Source of the DNA: Emticicia sp. CRIBPO
GTDB taxonomy: Bacteria > Bacteroidota > Bacteroidia > Cytophagales > Spirosomataceae
Direction: 5' to 3'
Assembly: GCF_009905725.1 (NCBI RefSeq)
Contig: NZ_JAAAKV010000007.1
Location: forward strand, 62,001-126,000
Length of the DNA: 64,000 nt
A program made the position numbers and the translations under genes. Below the pieces are notes generated by a model that was not told where the DNA came from, made no database searches, and saw only the letters and a program-made list of their open reading frames with translations. Of this stretch, positions 8,331 to 16,714 are shown in pieces; the stretch's first letter is position 1; the number at the start of each line of letters is the position of its first letter.

Positions 8331-10880
8331 ATGAAAAAGTTTATCATCCTTTCCCTGATCAGTACTCTTACATTAAGTGCTTTTGCACAGTTTCCGGGAG
8401 GCCCTCCAGGCGGTGGTGGCGGAGGAGGAGACGGAATGGGGAGGTCAAGAACCAACAGCCCTAACAATGCAGCTCCCAAAGCCAATATACTGGAAGACAA
8501 CCAGCCAAAAGGAAATTCTAAAATCACCGGGTTTATTGTTGATGAGGGTGTAACGGCCGCCGTTGAGTTTGCGAGCATTTCACTGATCAACAAGGCCACC
8601 AACAAACCTGTAGACGGCACCATGGCCGATGACAAAGGTAAGTTCTCTATCACACGTGTGGCAGTCGGTGACTACAAACTACTGGTTTCTTTTATCGGAT
8701 ATGAAGACAAAACCATTGATAACATTAAAATCGAAAAAGGTAAAGATGTGGACCTTGCGACTATCAAATTGAAGCAAAGTACCAAAATGCTGAATGAAGT
8801 AGTAGTAACAGGCCAGGCTGCTATGATTGAGGAAAAAGTTGACCGTCTGGTTTACAATGCTGAAAAAGACCTTACTTCAAAAGGTGGCGATGCCGCTGAT
8901 GTTCTGAGAAAAGTTCCGATGCTGACTGTCGACCTTGACGGTAATGTTTCTTTGAGGGGTACTTCCAATATCAGGGTCCTGATCAACAACAAGCCTTCAA
9001 CCATCGTAGCCAGCAGTGTGGCTGATGCCCTTAAAATGCTTCCTGCAGACATGATCAAGAGTGTTGAGGTGATCACCTCACCATCTGCCAAATATGATGC
9101 GGAAGGATCAGGAGGTATCATCAACATCATCACAAAAAAAGTGACCCTACAGGGTATCACCCTTAACCTTGACTCAGGTGTGGGTCTGAGAGGTACCAAC
9201 TTCGGTCTTAACGGAAACTACCGTCAGGGTAAACTGGGTGTAACGCTTGGCGGATTCGGCAGACTTATCTATAACAAATCAGCGGGTTCACTTGAGCAGA
9301 CCACCAACGGTTCATCAAACAATTTCATGACCCGTCAGACCAACACAGGTTTTGACAACGGTATGTTCGGAAGATATAACATCGGGCTGGATTATGATAT
9401 CAGCAAAAACCAGTCGCTGGCCGGTTCTGTGGCTTTCGGTACAAGAAACATGAACAGAGACCTGGATTATACTACCCAGTTGTTTTCAAACAATCTGCTC
9501 AGCTCTACTTCATACAGAGAGGTAGACAGCAAAGACCTTTCGAATTCAGTTGACCTTAACCTTGACTACATCAGAACTTTCAAACCTTCACAGGAATGGT
9601 CGGTCTCAACGATGTACAGCCAGAATCACCTGACTAACAATTTCGACGCTGACATCCTGAGTGGCTCCAACGAACTATTAAGCAGAATGAAAAACCTGAA
9701 CTCTAACTTCAACAAGGAATTTACAGTTCAGTCGGATTTTACGAGCCCGATAAGTAAAAATCAATCAATAGAATTCGGAGCCAAAGGAATTTTCAGACAG
9801 GTAAACAGTGACTTCAACTATCTTTCGGCAGGAGCTACAGGCGAATACTACAGCACTCCGGGTAACCCTTCAGGTCTGCTTAACTATTCTCAGAATATTG
9901 CTTCAGGATATTTGTCTTATACTTTCTCGACTAAGAACAAGTACATTTTCAAAGCCGGGACAAGATATGAGTACACCACGATTAATGCCAATGACCTGGA
10001 AAACGACATTCTTATACCCGCTTACGGCAACCTTGTACCGAGTATCAACGTATCTAAAAAGATCACCAAAAACTCGACGCTTAAACTGGCTTACAACAAA
10101 CGTATTCAAAGACCGGGTCTGCAACAGTTAAACCCTAACTTTAATGCTGCTAACCCTCAGAACATCAGCGTGGGTAATCCAAACCTTAAGCCTGAAATCA
10201 CTGATAACCTGGAATTGTCAATGAGCAGCAACATCGGTAAAACTTATCTGAACATGTCATTGTTCGGCCGTCAGACCAACAATGCCATCACCAGACTTGC
10301 CACCCCGTCTGATACCCTTGAAGGTGCTGTGATCACGACTTTCCAGAACATCGGCCAGCAGAGAAGCATGGGTTCGAATATTTTTGCCAACGTGTTCCTG
10401 ACTCCAAAATGGACTTTGAATGGTGGTATTGACCTTCTTTACACTTATATGGAAGGACAAACCCAGACTCTTGACGGAACGTATAAAATGATCAATAACT
10501 CAGGATTTGTGATCGGCGGAAGACTGCAAACCCAGCTGCAATTGCCAAATAACTGGGCTCTTCAGGGCTTCGGAGGTTTCAGAGGCAACCAGGTTCAATT
10601 GCAGGGTACCCAGGGAAGTTTCTACATGTACTCGGTAGGTGTCAGAAAAGACTTCAAAAACAAGAAAGGAAGCATTGGCCTTGCAGCGGACAACTTCTTC
10701 GGAGGGATGACCATGAGAACTACACTTAATTCGGCTTTATTTAACCAGGCGAGTGTGATGAACATTTATAACCAGAACGTTAAGCTGACATTCAGCTACA
10801 AAATCGGTAAAATGTCCTTTGTTCAGAAGAAAACCAAGTCGGTGAAAAATGAGGATGTAATGGGAGGCTCAGAGAATTAA
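8331..10880 (+). CDS. TonB-dependent receptor-like outer-membrane beta-barrel protein
   Basis: A protein of 849 aa with signal peptide 1-20 (cleavage after SAFAQ). A Gly/Pro-rich linker follows at 22-35 (FPGGPPGGGGGGGDGMGRSR region), then a carboxypeptidase-regulatory-like Ig fold (about 62-145) and a plug domain (about 148-260, with VVVTGQAAMIEEKVDRLVYN and LRGTSNIRVLINNKPS). The remainder is a long beta-barrel of the outer-membrane protein beta-barrel type. Such proteins are related to TonB-dependent transporters but often have no known ligand. The barrel ends at about residue 834 with a Lys-rich tail after it, so the usual terminal aromatic residue is absent. The LytS/LytR genes divergent from it may control it. 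Confidence 0.82.
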   Translation: MKKFIILSLISTLTLSAFAQFPGGPPGGGGGGGDGMGRSRTNSPNNAAPKANILEDNQPKGNSKITGFIVDEGVTAAVEFASISLINKATNKPVDGTMADDKGKFSITRVAVGDYKLLVSFIGYEDKTIDNIKIEKGKDVDLATIKLKQSTKMLNEVVVTGQAAMIEEKVDRLVYNAEKDLTSKGGDAADVLRKVPMLTVDLDGNVSLRGTSNIRVLINNKPSTIVASSVADALKMLPADMIKSVEVITSPSAKYDAEGSGGIINIITKKVTLQGITLNLDSGVGLRGTNFGLNGNYRQGKLGVTLGGFGRLIYNKSAGSLEQTTNGSSNNFMTRQTNTGFDNGMFGRYNIGLDYDISKNQSLAGSVAFGTRNMNRDLDYTTQLFSNNLLSSTSYREVDSKDLSNSVDLNLDYIRTFKPSQEWSVSTMYSQNHLTNNFDADILSGSNELLSRMKNLNSNFNKEFTVQSDFTSPISKNQSIEFGAKGIFRQVNSDFNYLSAGATGEYYSTPGNPSGLLNYSQNIASGYLSYTFSTKNKYIFKAGTRYEYTTINANDLENDILIPAYGNLVPSINVSKKITKNSTLKLAYNKRIQRPGLQQLNPNFNAANPQNISVGNPNLKPEITDNLELSMSSNIGKTYLNMSLFGRQTNNAITRLATPSDTLEGAVITTFQNIGQQRSMGSNIFANVFLTPKWTLNGGIDLLYTYMEGQTQTLDGTYKMINNSGFVIGGRLQTQLQLPNNWALQGFGGFRGNQVQLQGTQGSFYMYSVGVRKDFKNKKGSIGLAADNFFGGMTMRTTLNSALFNQASVMNIYNQNVKLTFSYKIGKMSFVQKKTKSVKNEDVMGGSEN

Positions 10881-10981
10881 TTTTTGAGAAAAATGGTTAA
10901 AGCAATAAAACAGGTCATTTACGGTTCGTTAATGAGATGTTAAGAAAGCAAAATGAACCATGTAATTACTTTTAATGTTGT

Positions 10982-10989
10982 TACATTTG
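10982..10989 (+). promoter_or_regulatory. putative -7 element for the yceI gene
   Basis: TACATTTG is a full match to TAnnTTTG and lies 55 bp upstream of the start codon. The -33 region is poor. Confidence 0.4.
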
Positions 10990-11043
10990 TTATCAGAACT
11001 CATTCTTTAATTTAAATAATTTTAATCAAACTTAAAAAACGTT

Positions 11044-11607
11044 ATGAAAAAAACGATTCTATTGGCACTTGGCCTATTCACTTCGGTAGCAACTTTTGCT
11101 CAAAACTGGACACTTGATAAGGCTCACTCTAAACTAAGCTTTACAGTAACTCACCTGATGATTTCTGAAGTTGATGGTGGATTCAAAAACTTTGACGCAA
11201 AAATCACTTCTTCTAAAGCTGATTTGTCTGACGCCGTATTCGAACTTACTGCTCAGGTTAACAGCATCAGCACTGATAACGAAAGAAGAGACGGTCACCT
11301 GAAAAGCCCTGATTTCTTTGATGCAGAAAAATTCCCTACTTTGACTTTTAAAAGTACTTCTTTTACTAAAGTTGAAGGTAAAAAATACAAACTAGCCGGT
11401 AACCTTACTCTTCACGGTGTTACAAAACCTGTAACTCTTGATGTAGTTCTTAACGGACCTGTTGAAAACGCCCGTTCTAAAAAACCAATGGTTGGTTTGA
11501 AAGTTTCTGGTACTATCAACAGAATTGCTTTCGGAGTTGGTACTTCCGGTCCATCTGTTAGCGATGACGTAGAATTGAGAGCTGCCGGTGAATTCACAAA
11601 AGATTGA
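11044..11607 (+). CDS. YceI family periplasmic protein
   Basis: A protein of 187 aa with signal peptide 1-20 (ending ATFAQ) and a full YceI domain. Landmarks are NWTLDKAHSKLSFTVTHLM (21-39), the DNERRDGHLKSPDFFDAEKF block and the LHGVTKP motif near 127-133. YceI proteins are lipocalin-like barrels that bind isoprenoid or other amphipathic molecules; the physiological ligand is usually unknown. The gene looks monocistronic, with its own -7 element and a terminator 20 bp after the stop. Codon use favours GCT/CTT/TCT more than its neighbours, as expected for high expression. Confidence 0.9.
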   Translation: MKKTILLALGLFTSVATFAQNWTLDKAHSKLSFTVTHLMISEVDGGFKNFDAKITSSKADLSDAVFELTAQVNSISTDNERRDGHLKSPDFFDAEKFPTLTFKSTSFTKVEGKKYKLAGNLTLHGVTKPVTLDVVLNGPVENARSKKPMVGLKVSGTINRIAFGVGTSGPSVSDDVELRAAGEFTKD

Positions 11608-11623
11608 TCATTTCCCCTTCTAA

Positions 11624-11668
11624 CAAAAAGCCTGCCCTGACAACTCAGAGCGGGCTTCTTTGTTTTTA
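11624..11668. terminator. terminator between yceI and the sialidase gene
   Basis: A 13-bp stem (11628-11640 with 11645-11657, one G-T wobble and one C-A mismatch, CAAC loop) is flanked by an A-run on the left and a T-rich tract on the right. It can serve both convergent genes. Confidence 0.65.
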
Positions 11669-11684
11669 AATACGTCTGTTTCTT

Positions 11685-12734
11685 TTATCTGATATCAAGT
11701 ACCACGTGACTTACGCTCTTCCTGTCGGCTGTATAAGTGACATGAACCAGCCCGTCTTCACTCTGCACCACTGCAGGATAACTGAACTCCCCTTTTGGCT
11801 GTTCTTCCAGGGTATAAACATCCTTCCAGTTTTCTCCGTCTTTTGATACGGCCACTACGAGCTTGTTTCTTCCGTTATCCCAGTTTTTACCTTTCTTCAG
11901 CGGGTTATAAACCAACACCTGCCACCCACTTTTCAGTGTTGAGGCATCTGTTCCTGAGTTTGGATTCGGCAGGTTGGTTACCGTAAGAGGGCTCCAGGTT
12001 TTACCGTTATCATCCGACCAGGTCTGAACCACCCTGTTCTGGCGGCTTCTTGACAACAGCTGCAATTTGGTCGGTGAATACCTGAGGATACTTGGCTGAA
12101 TAACACTGAAACTATCGTTTTCAATGGCAATTTTCTCCCAGTTCTTACCGTCTTTATCAGACTTTTCCAGATGAATATGCCATATCTTTTCATCCAGGCT
12201 TTCGGTACTGGTCGGGTGAAGCAGGTCGCCGTTAGCCAGCTGGATCGGTTTGTTTTTAATAGGTCCCAACATCCCCGATGGTAATTTCTCCGGTTTAGAC
12301 CAGGTTTTACCATCGTTGGTTGAGGTGATCATCTCTCCCCACCATTCTCTCGGCGATTTCCCTACTTTATAAAAAAGGAAGAGTTTACCTTCTCTGGTTT
12401 TGAATAAGACCGGGTTCCAGCAGGCGTATCTTTTGGTCGGGCTCTCAATGCCGTTGGCTTGCTCAGCCGGTTTTGTCCATTTTCCGTTTTCAAATTCGGC
12501 CGTCCAGATGGTTACCTTAGGATCCGACTCGCGGGGCCCGGCAAACCAGGAAGCCATAATCTTGCCTTTGGAAAGCTCCACGATGGTTGAGGCATGACAT
12601 TCTTTAAACGGAGGATTTTCGAAAATCAGCTCGCGGCTTATCAGTTTTGCTGTCTGAGCCGATGCCATATCTGCCACCAAAAGGAGCGATACGTTGAGTA
12701 AAGCCATTTTTAAAAATGTTCTTTTATGATGCAT
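11685..12734 (-). CDS. exported sialidase-family protein (BNR/Asp-box)
   Basis: From the preferred ATG at 12734 the protein has 349 aa and a signal peptide (MHHKRTFLKMALLNVSLLL, cleaved near ADMASAQ). An upstream in-frame ATG at 12785 would bury this signal. Several Asp-box repeats (SxDxGxTW type) are visible: STNDGKTWSKP, KSDKDGKNWEK, WSDDNGKTWSP and VSKDGENWKD. With the WFAGPRESDPKVTIW block they place it in the six-bladed sialidase superfamily with exo-alpha-sialidases. Some relatives of this shape act on other sugars, so sialic acid specificity is not certain. It lies 84 bp downstream of the fucosidase gene and is probably co-transcribed with it. Confidence 0.8.
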   Translation of the reverse strand: MHHKRTFLKMALLNVSLLLVADMASAQTAKLISRELIFENPPFKECHASTIVELSKGKIMASWFAGPRESDPKVTIWTAEFENGKWTKPAEQANGIESPTKRYACWNPVLFKTREGKLFLFYKVGKSPREWWGEMITSTNDGKTWSKPEKLPSGMLGPIKNKPIQLANGDLLHPTSTESLDEKIWHIHLEKSDKDGKNWEKIAIENDSFSVIQPSILRYSPTKLQLLSRSRQNRVVQTWSDDNGKTWSPLTVTNLPNPNSGTDASTLKSGWQVLVYNPLKKGKNWDNGRNKLVVAVSKDGENWKDVYTLEEQPKGEFSYPAVVQSEDGLVHVTYTADRKSVSHVVLDIR

Positions 12735-12818
12735 TTTATACTCTTTAAATATTAGTCCTGCTATTAATACTTCTGTTTGGTCCAAAAGGCCTATCCCGAA
12801 TTCATTCCGGCCGGTTAA

Positions 12819-14252
12819 TTACTGAAACCTGAAAGCCAGAGCCGGGTAAGTCTTGTGCTTTTTGAGAAAGGATTCGGGAATGGTCACAATGATTTTATCT
12901 CCCTCTTTCTTCCACTTCAGTTTAGCATTTTCGCCTATGAGTTTAACTTCCGTTTTATCAGCCGGGAGGTTTCCTTTCCATTCTACTGTGGCAGGAACAG
13001 GGCCGTTTTCTTTTAGTCTTATTATCGCATAAGTCGTTTTCTGATCTTTTGACCTGGTAAAGAACGTTTCGCCATCTCTGTAGAAATCAGTCGCCCTGGT
13101 ACTGTAAATCGCCTCACCGTTCACTTTCATCCAATCTCCGATTTCCACGAGGCGGTCTATTTGTTCCTGCAGGAAAAGCCCTTCTTTGGTTGGCCCCACA
13201 CCCAGCAGTAAACTCCCGCCTTTGGCTACGATTTCAACCAGGCTGTGAATGACCTTGGTCGAGCTTTTAAACTGGTCATTAGGGACATATCCCCAGGCAC
13301 CGCCCAGGGTAATGCAGCTTTCCCACGGGTTGTCCAGTTTTTTAGCCGGAATGTTTTGTTCAGGTGTCTGGTAATTTTCATATTTGCCGTGAACAGTCCT
13401 GTCCACAATCAGCAGACCCGGCTGAGACTTACGGGCCATTGTGGCAATCGCCGGCATGTCAATTTCCTGGCTGAATTCCGGAATAGCCGCCCCCCAGGCC
13501 CTTACTTCGTCATTAACGGTTTCCAAAGGCCTTACCCAGCCGCCATCCAGCCACAGAATATCCAGTTTACCATATCCTGTTACCAGCTCCTGGATCTGGT
13601 TATATGAAAACTCTCTGAATTTATTCCATCTCCACGGATTTTTTCTGATGTCATAGTTTACGTTTCTGTCAGGTGTGGCATACTTGTTCCACCAGAAATA
13701 CTCAGAATGCCAGTCAGGTTTAGAAAAATAAGCCCCGATCATAAAATCCTGCTTCCTGAAAGCTTCAAAAACATATCTGGCCACATCAGCTTTAGGGTTT
13801 GTACCAAATGGGCCGTTGGAAATCTTGAAGTCGGACTGTTTGGTATCAAACATATTGAATCCGTCATGGTGCTTGGTCGTAAAAACAACGTACTTCATGC
13901 CAGCCGATTTAGCAGCAATGGCCCACTGGTCCGGATCGAATTTAATCGGGTTAAACTCTTTATTCAGGCCCCAGTACCATTTTTTAAAATCGTCATAAGA
14001 TTGGGTACTGTCTCTGCTGATCCAGTCTTCAGAACACAAGGCCCATGATTCGATCATTCCTGGCACAGCATACAATCCCCAGTGGATGATCATCCCGAAT
14101 TTCTGGTCCTGCCATACATCCAGTTTTTGTCTTACCAAAGGGTCTTCAGGAAATTCATATTGCGTGGATTGCTGATGAAGATTTCCCTGGGCCAGCAAAG
14201 AATGAGATATTAATACAAATAAGAGATTGACTATTAGTTTTTTACAGGTCAT
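12819..14252 (-). CDS. exported alpha-L-fucosidase (GH29)
   Basis: A protein of 477 aa with signal peptide 1-21 (ending SLLAQ). The GH29 catalytic domain shows KFGMIIHWGLYAVPG (51-65), VVFTTKHHDGFNMFD (122-136) with His128/His129, and DILWLDGGW (231-239), where Asp236 is the expected nucleophile. A C-terminal beta domain follows from about 380. The enzyme removes terminal L-fucose from glycans in the periplasm or at the surface. Paired with a sialidase-like gene, it points to capping sugars of complex glycans. A full -7 element lies only 17 bp upstream, giving a short leader. Confidence 0.92.
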   Translation of the reverse strand: MTCKKLIVNLLFVLISHSLLAQGNLHQQSTQYEFPEDPLVRQKLDVWQDQKFGMIIHWGLYAVPGMIESWALCSEDWISRDSTQSYDDFKKWYWGLNKEFNPIKFDPDQWAIAAKSAGMKYVVFTTKHHDGFNMFDTKQSDFKISNGPFGTNPKADVARYVFEAFRKQDFMIGAYFSKPDWHSEYFWWNKYATPDRNVNYDIRKNPWRWNKFREFSYNQIQELVTGYGKLDILWLDGGWVRPLETVNDEVRAWGAAIPEFSQEIDMPAIATMARKSQPGLLIVDRTVHGKYENYQTPEQNIPAKKLDNPWESCITLGGAWGYVPNDQFKSSTKVIHSLVEIVAKGGSLLLGVGPTKEGLFLQEQIDRLVEIGDWMKVNGEAIYSTRATDFYRDGETFFTRSKDQKTTYAIIRLKENGPVPATVEWKGNLPADKTEVKLIGENAKLKWKKEGDKIIVTIPESFLKKHKTYPALAFRFQ

Positions 14253-14268
14253 TATTAAATTTTTTTAA

Positions 14269-14276
14269 CAAATCTA
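14269..14276 (-). promoter_or_regulatory. putative -7 element for fucosidase-sialidase
   Basis: On the minus strand this reads TAGATTTG, a full TAnnTTTG match, 17 bp before the fucosidase ATG. No strong -33 TTTG is apparent. Confidence 0.4.
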
Positions 14277-14381
14277 CTTAATTTTTCCGCAAAAAAAGAC
14301 CCCTTACCCTGATTTTGGTAAAATCAATTTTTAATCAATAACATAAACAGAAGGGAGTAAGACCTATGCAAATCCCGAAGA

Positions 14382-15461
14382 TTACACCAGAACAGCGGGT
14401 TCTGCAAACCTTATGATACCTTTGGAAGCATCAATAGAAGCATCAAGTCCAACAGGAACAGTAAACTTATTGGCGATGTGTCCGATCATAGCCCCCGAAA
14501 ACGCCGGGATATTAAGCGGTCTGATATGGTCTTCGAAAAGGTCCTCCAGGGTCAGTGATCCGTAGCTTTCCTTAGAGGGTAGGCATTCACTGCATTTGCC
14601 GAAGACAAAGCCCGAGATCTGGTTGAGAATACCGGCGAGCTTAAGCTGGGTCAGCATCCTGTCCATCCGGTAAACCTGCTCTCCGACGTCCTCCAGGAAC
14701 AAAATAGCTCCTTTAAAATCCGGCACATAGGGTGAGCCGAGAATATGAGAAAGCACGGTGAGATTTCCGCCGAGTAATTTACCGGTAGCCTGTCCCGGAG
14801 TGATGGTATAAATGCGGTCGTCCGTCTGAACCAGGTTATCCTTTTTCGAAACAGGGTTTACCATCTCAACGGCCTGCCCTTCTATCAGTGTCCTTTTAAA
14901 ATAATCCGTCGAAAAGCTGTTCCAGGTTGAAGAGCCTACCGGGCCATGGAACGTGATCAGGCCTGTCTCTTTGTAAATAGCCAGCAATAAGGAAGTTATA
15001 TCGCTGTAGCCTATGAATATTTTAGGGTTCTTTTGTATCAGTTTATAATCCAGCAAAGGCAACAACCTTGCAGCTCCCCATCCACCGTGCATGGCCATGA
15101 TCGCATTGATGCTCTTATCCGCAAACATCTCGTTGATATCCGCTGCCCTGTCGGCATCTTTTCCGGCCAGGTATCCGTGGCGGTCAAAAACATGTTTCCC
15201 GACTTTGGTCTTAAATCCCATCACCTCAAAAGCCTCAATCGCAAACTGTACATCCTGTTTGATAAAAGCGGAATGAGCCGGGCATACCAGACCGATGGTA
15301 TCACCGGGTTTCAGGCCTTTGGCTTTCAGGTCTTTGGCCAGCGGCAGACTTGATGATTCATTTTGTCCGGCTGATAAAAAGTTGATCCCTCCGAGGGTTA
15401 AGAGCGAGGTAGTCAGGAATTTTCTTCTTGCGAGCATGGTTTGATATGGTTGGTTGAACAA
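14382..15461 (-). CDS. LD-carboxypeptidase (peptidase S66), exported
   Basis: A protein of 359 aa of the MccF/LdcA family, which cleaves the terminal D-Ala from peptidoglycan tetrapeptides during wall recycling. The catalytic triad can be placed: Ser153 in GYSDITS, Glu257 in LFLEDVGEQVYRMDRML and His328 in AMIGHIANKFTVPVG. The N-terminus (LARRKFLTTSLLTLGG) is a twin-arginine-like signal, so the enzyme is probably periplasmic, whereas classical LdcA is cytoplasmic. A start at Met9 (15437) is equally possible. The gene begins 24 bp after fmt on the same strand and is likely co-transcribed with it. Confidence 0.87.
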   Translation of the reverse strand: MFNQPYQTMLARRKFLTTSLLTLGGINFLSAGQNESSSLPLAKDLKAKGLKPGDTIGLVCPAHSAFIKQDVQFAIEAFEVMGFKTKVGKHVFDRHGYLAGKDADRAADINEMFADKSINAIMAMHGGWGAARLLPLLDYKLIQKNPKIFIGYSDITSLLLAIYKETGLITFHGPVGSSTWNSFSTDYFKRTLIEGQAVEMVNPVSKKDNLVQTDDRIYTITPGQATGKLLGGNLTVLSHILGSPYVPDFKGAILFLEDVGEQVYRMDRMLTQLKLAGILNQISGFVFGKCSECLPSKESYGSLTLEDLFEDHIRPLNIPAFSGAMIGHIANKFTVPVGLDASIDASKGIIRFAEPAVLV

Positions 15462-15485
15462 GGATTCAAATTAAAGCATTAATAT

Positions 15486-16421
15486 TTAAAATCGGTAGCC
15501 TCTTAAAAAATCTTCCGTAATCATTCGCTTTTTACCTTCCAGCTGAAGCTCCCTGACAGACAGCCAGCCATCAGCAGTCCTGAAGTAAAGCACTTTCTTC
15601 TGATCTGTTTTAATGGTCACCTGATCTGCCTCAAAGCTAAACGTGGTCAGATCTTCCGGAAGGTCTCCTTCTGCCGGCTGAGCGGCATATATTTTACAAA
15701 CTTTATCACTGAGCATGGTCCAGGCTGCAGGGTAAGGGCTTAAGCCCCTGATAAAGTTAAAGAGCGTTTGTGTTGGCTGATTCCAGTCGATTTTGCAGGT
15801 TTCCTTGAAGATCTTCGGGGCGGCTTTTAATTCGGTAAAGTTATCCTGAGCCTCCTGAGGATAGTCGCCTTTTTCAATGGCCCTGACGGTTTTAAGAACC
15901 AGCTCAGCCCCGGTTTCCATCAGGGTATCATGCAGTGAACCGGCATTGTCCTCTTCACTGATTTTCACTTTCTCTTTAAAAATGATTTTTCCCGTATCTA
16001 TCTCTTTTTCGATCAGGAAGGTGGTTACACCCGACTCCGTTTCTCCGTTGATGATCGCCCAGTTGATCGGGGCAGCACCACGGTACTGCGGCAACAGCGA
16101 TCCATGCAAATTAAAGGTCCCGACAGACGGCATGCTCCAGACCACTTCCGGAAGCATCCTGAACGCGACCACAACCTGCAAATCCGCTTTATAAGACCTT
16201 AATTCTTCTAAAAAGGCACTATTTTTCAGCTTTTCGGGCTGCAAAACCGGGATTCCCTGGCTGACGGCATATTGTTTAACAGGCGTTTCGTTCATCTTCA
16301 GCCCTCTCCCCGAAGGTTTGTCCGGAGCTGTGATCACCGCTACTACTTCACATCCGTTTTCGACCAGTTTTTTTAGACTCGCCACTGCAAAATCGGGAGT
16401 CCCCATGAAAATAATCCGCAT
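15486..16421 (-). CDS. fmt: methionyl-tRNA formyltransferase
   Basis: Formylates initiator Met-tRNA using 10-formyl-tetrahydrofolate. From the ATG at 16421 the protein has 311 aa and begins MRIIFMGTPDFAVASL, exactly as the family does; an ATG 27 bp upstream adds residues without homology. The formyl transferase core holds FNLHGSLLPQYRGAAPINW with the catalytic Asn-x-His, and GVTTFLIEKEIDTGKI follows. The C-terminal tRNA-binding domain starts near 205. A full -7 element lies 25 bp upstream, and the promoter region is shared divergently with greA. Confidence 0.95.
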   Translation of the reverse strand: MRIIFMGTPDFAVASLKKLVENGCEVVAVITAPDKPSGRGLKMNETPVKQYAVSQGIPVLQPEKLKNSAFLEELRSYKADLQVVVAFRMLPEVVWSMPSVGTFNLHGSLLPQYRGAAPINWAIINGETESGVTTFLIEKEIDTGKIIFKEKVKISEEDNAGSLHDTLMETGAELVLKTVRAIEKGDYPQEAQDNFTELKAAPKIFKETCKIDWNQPTQTLFNFIRGLSPYPAAWTMLSDKVCKIYAAQPAEGDLPEDLTTFSFEADQVTIKTDQKKVLYFRTADGWLSVRELQLEGKKRMITEDFLRGYRF

Positions 16422-16445
16422 AATCAGTTGATATATTTGAAATGG

Positions 16446-16453
16446 CAAATATA
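16446..16453 (-). promoter_or_regulatory. putative -7 element for fmt
   Basis: The minus strand reads TATATTTG, a full TAnnTTTG match. A TTTG on the same strand (16478-16481) is 24 bp away, a little longer than usual. Confidence 0.4.
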
Positions 16454-16486
16454 AGGGAATGGAGGGGTGGAATTTGTCAAAAAGCT

Positions 16487-16518
16487 TTTGCCTTTATAAA
16501 AAAAATAGTTTAAATTTG
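16487..16518 (+). promoter_or_regulatory. strong promoter for the greA leader
   Basis: TTTG at 16487-16490 and TAAATTTG at 16511-16518 are separated by 20 bp, an essentially perfect Bacteroidota housekeeping promoter. Transcription should start near 16525, about 190 nt upstream of the greA ATG. Confidence 0.65.
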
Positions 16519-16535
16519 TATCTTAATTATAATTA

Positions 16536-16580
16536 ATGAGCAGAATCAAAGAACATATTATCTTTTTCAAACGAACCTGA
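16536..16580 (+). CDS. possible 14-codon leader peptide upstream of greA
   Basis: An ATG about 11 nt after the predicted transcription start opens a 14-codon frame (MSRIKEHIIFFKRT) that ends with TGA at 16578-16580, some 30 nt before a terminator hairpin. There is no Shine-Dalgarno, which is normal here. Such a short frame can occur by chance. It is listed because of its position between a strong promoter and an intrinsic terminator. Confidence 0.25.
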   Translation: MSRIKEHIIFFKRT

Positions 16581-16611
16581 ATTAGTTTCTGTTAATTTAT
16601 CAGTTATTCAG

Positions 16612-16642
16612 GAACGGTCGAAATTCGCCGTTCTTTTTTTTT
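16612..16642 (+). terminator. terminator hairpin inside the greA leader
   Basis: GAACGG-T-CG pairs with CGCCGTTC (single bulged T, AAATT loop) and is followed by nine T. It lies downstream of the greA promoter and upstream of greA, so it can end transcription early and release a short RNA of about 118 nt. Confidence 0.6.
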
Positions 16643-16643
16643 C

Positions 16644-16674
16644 TACCCCCTCAATCGGTGGGTAATTTTTTTTT
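16644..16674 (+). terminator. second terminator-like hairpin in the greA leader
   Basis: TACCC (16644-16648) pairs with GGGTA (16660-16664), and nine T follow at 16666-16674. The stem is short. Together with the hairpin just upstream it makes a tandem arrangement before greA. Confidence 0.4.
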
Positions 16675-16714
16675 AATAGGACAATAGTAAATGTGTTAAG
16701 TAAATAGTACGATT

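Noticed and set aside
8306-8653. Minus-strand proline-rich frame opposite the start of the barrel protein
   Set aside because: Its proline run is simply the complement of the glycine run in the real gene.
14310-14326. Hairpin TGATTTT-GGT-AAAATCA followed by ATTTTTAAT on the plus strand
   Set aside because: All genes on both sides are on the minus strand, so it would terminate nothing; AT-rich chance pairing is likelier.
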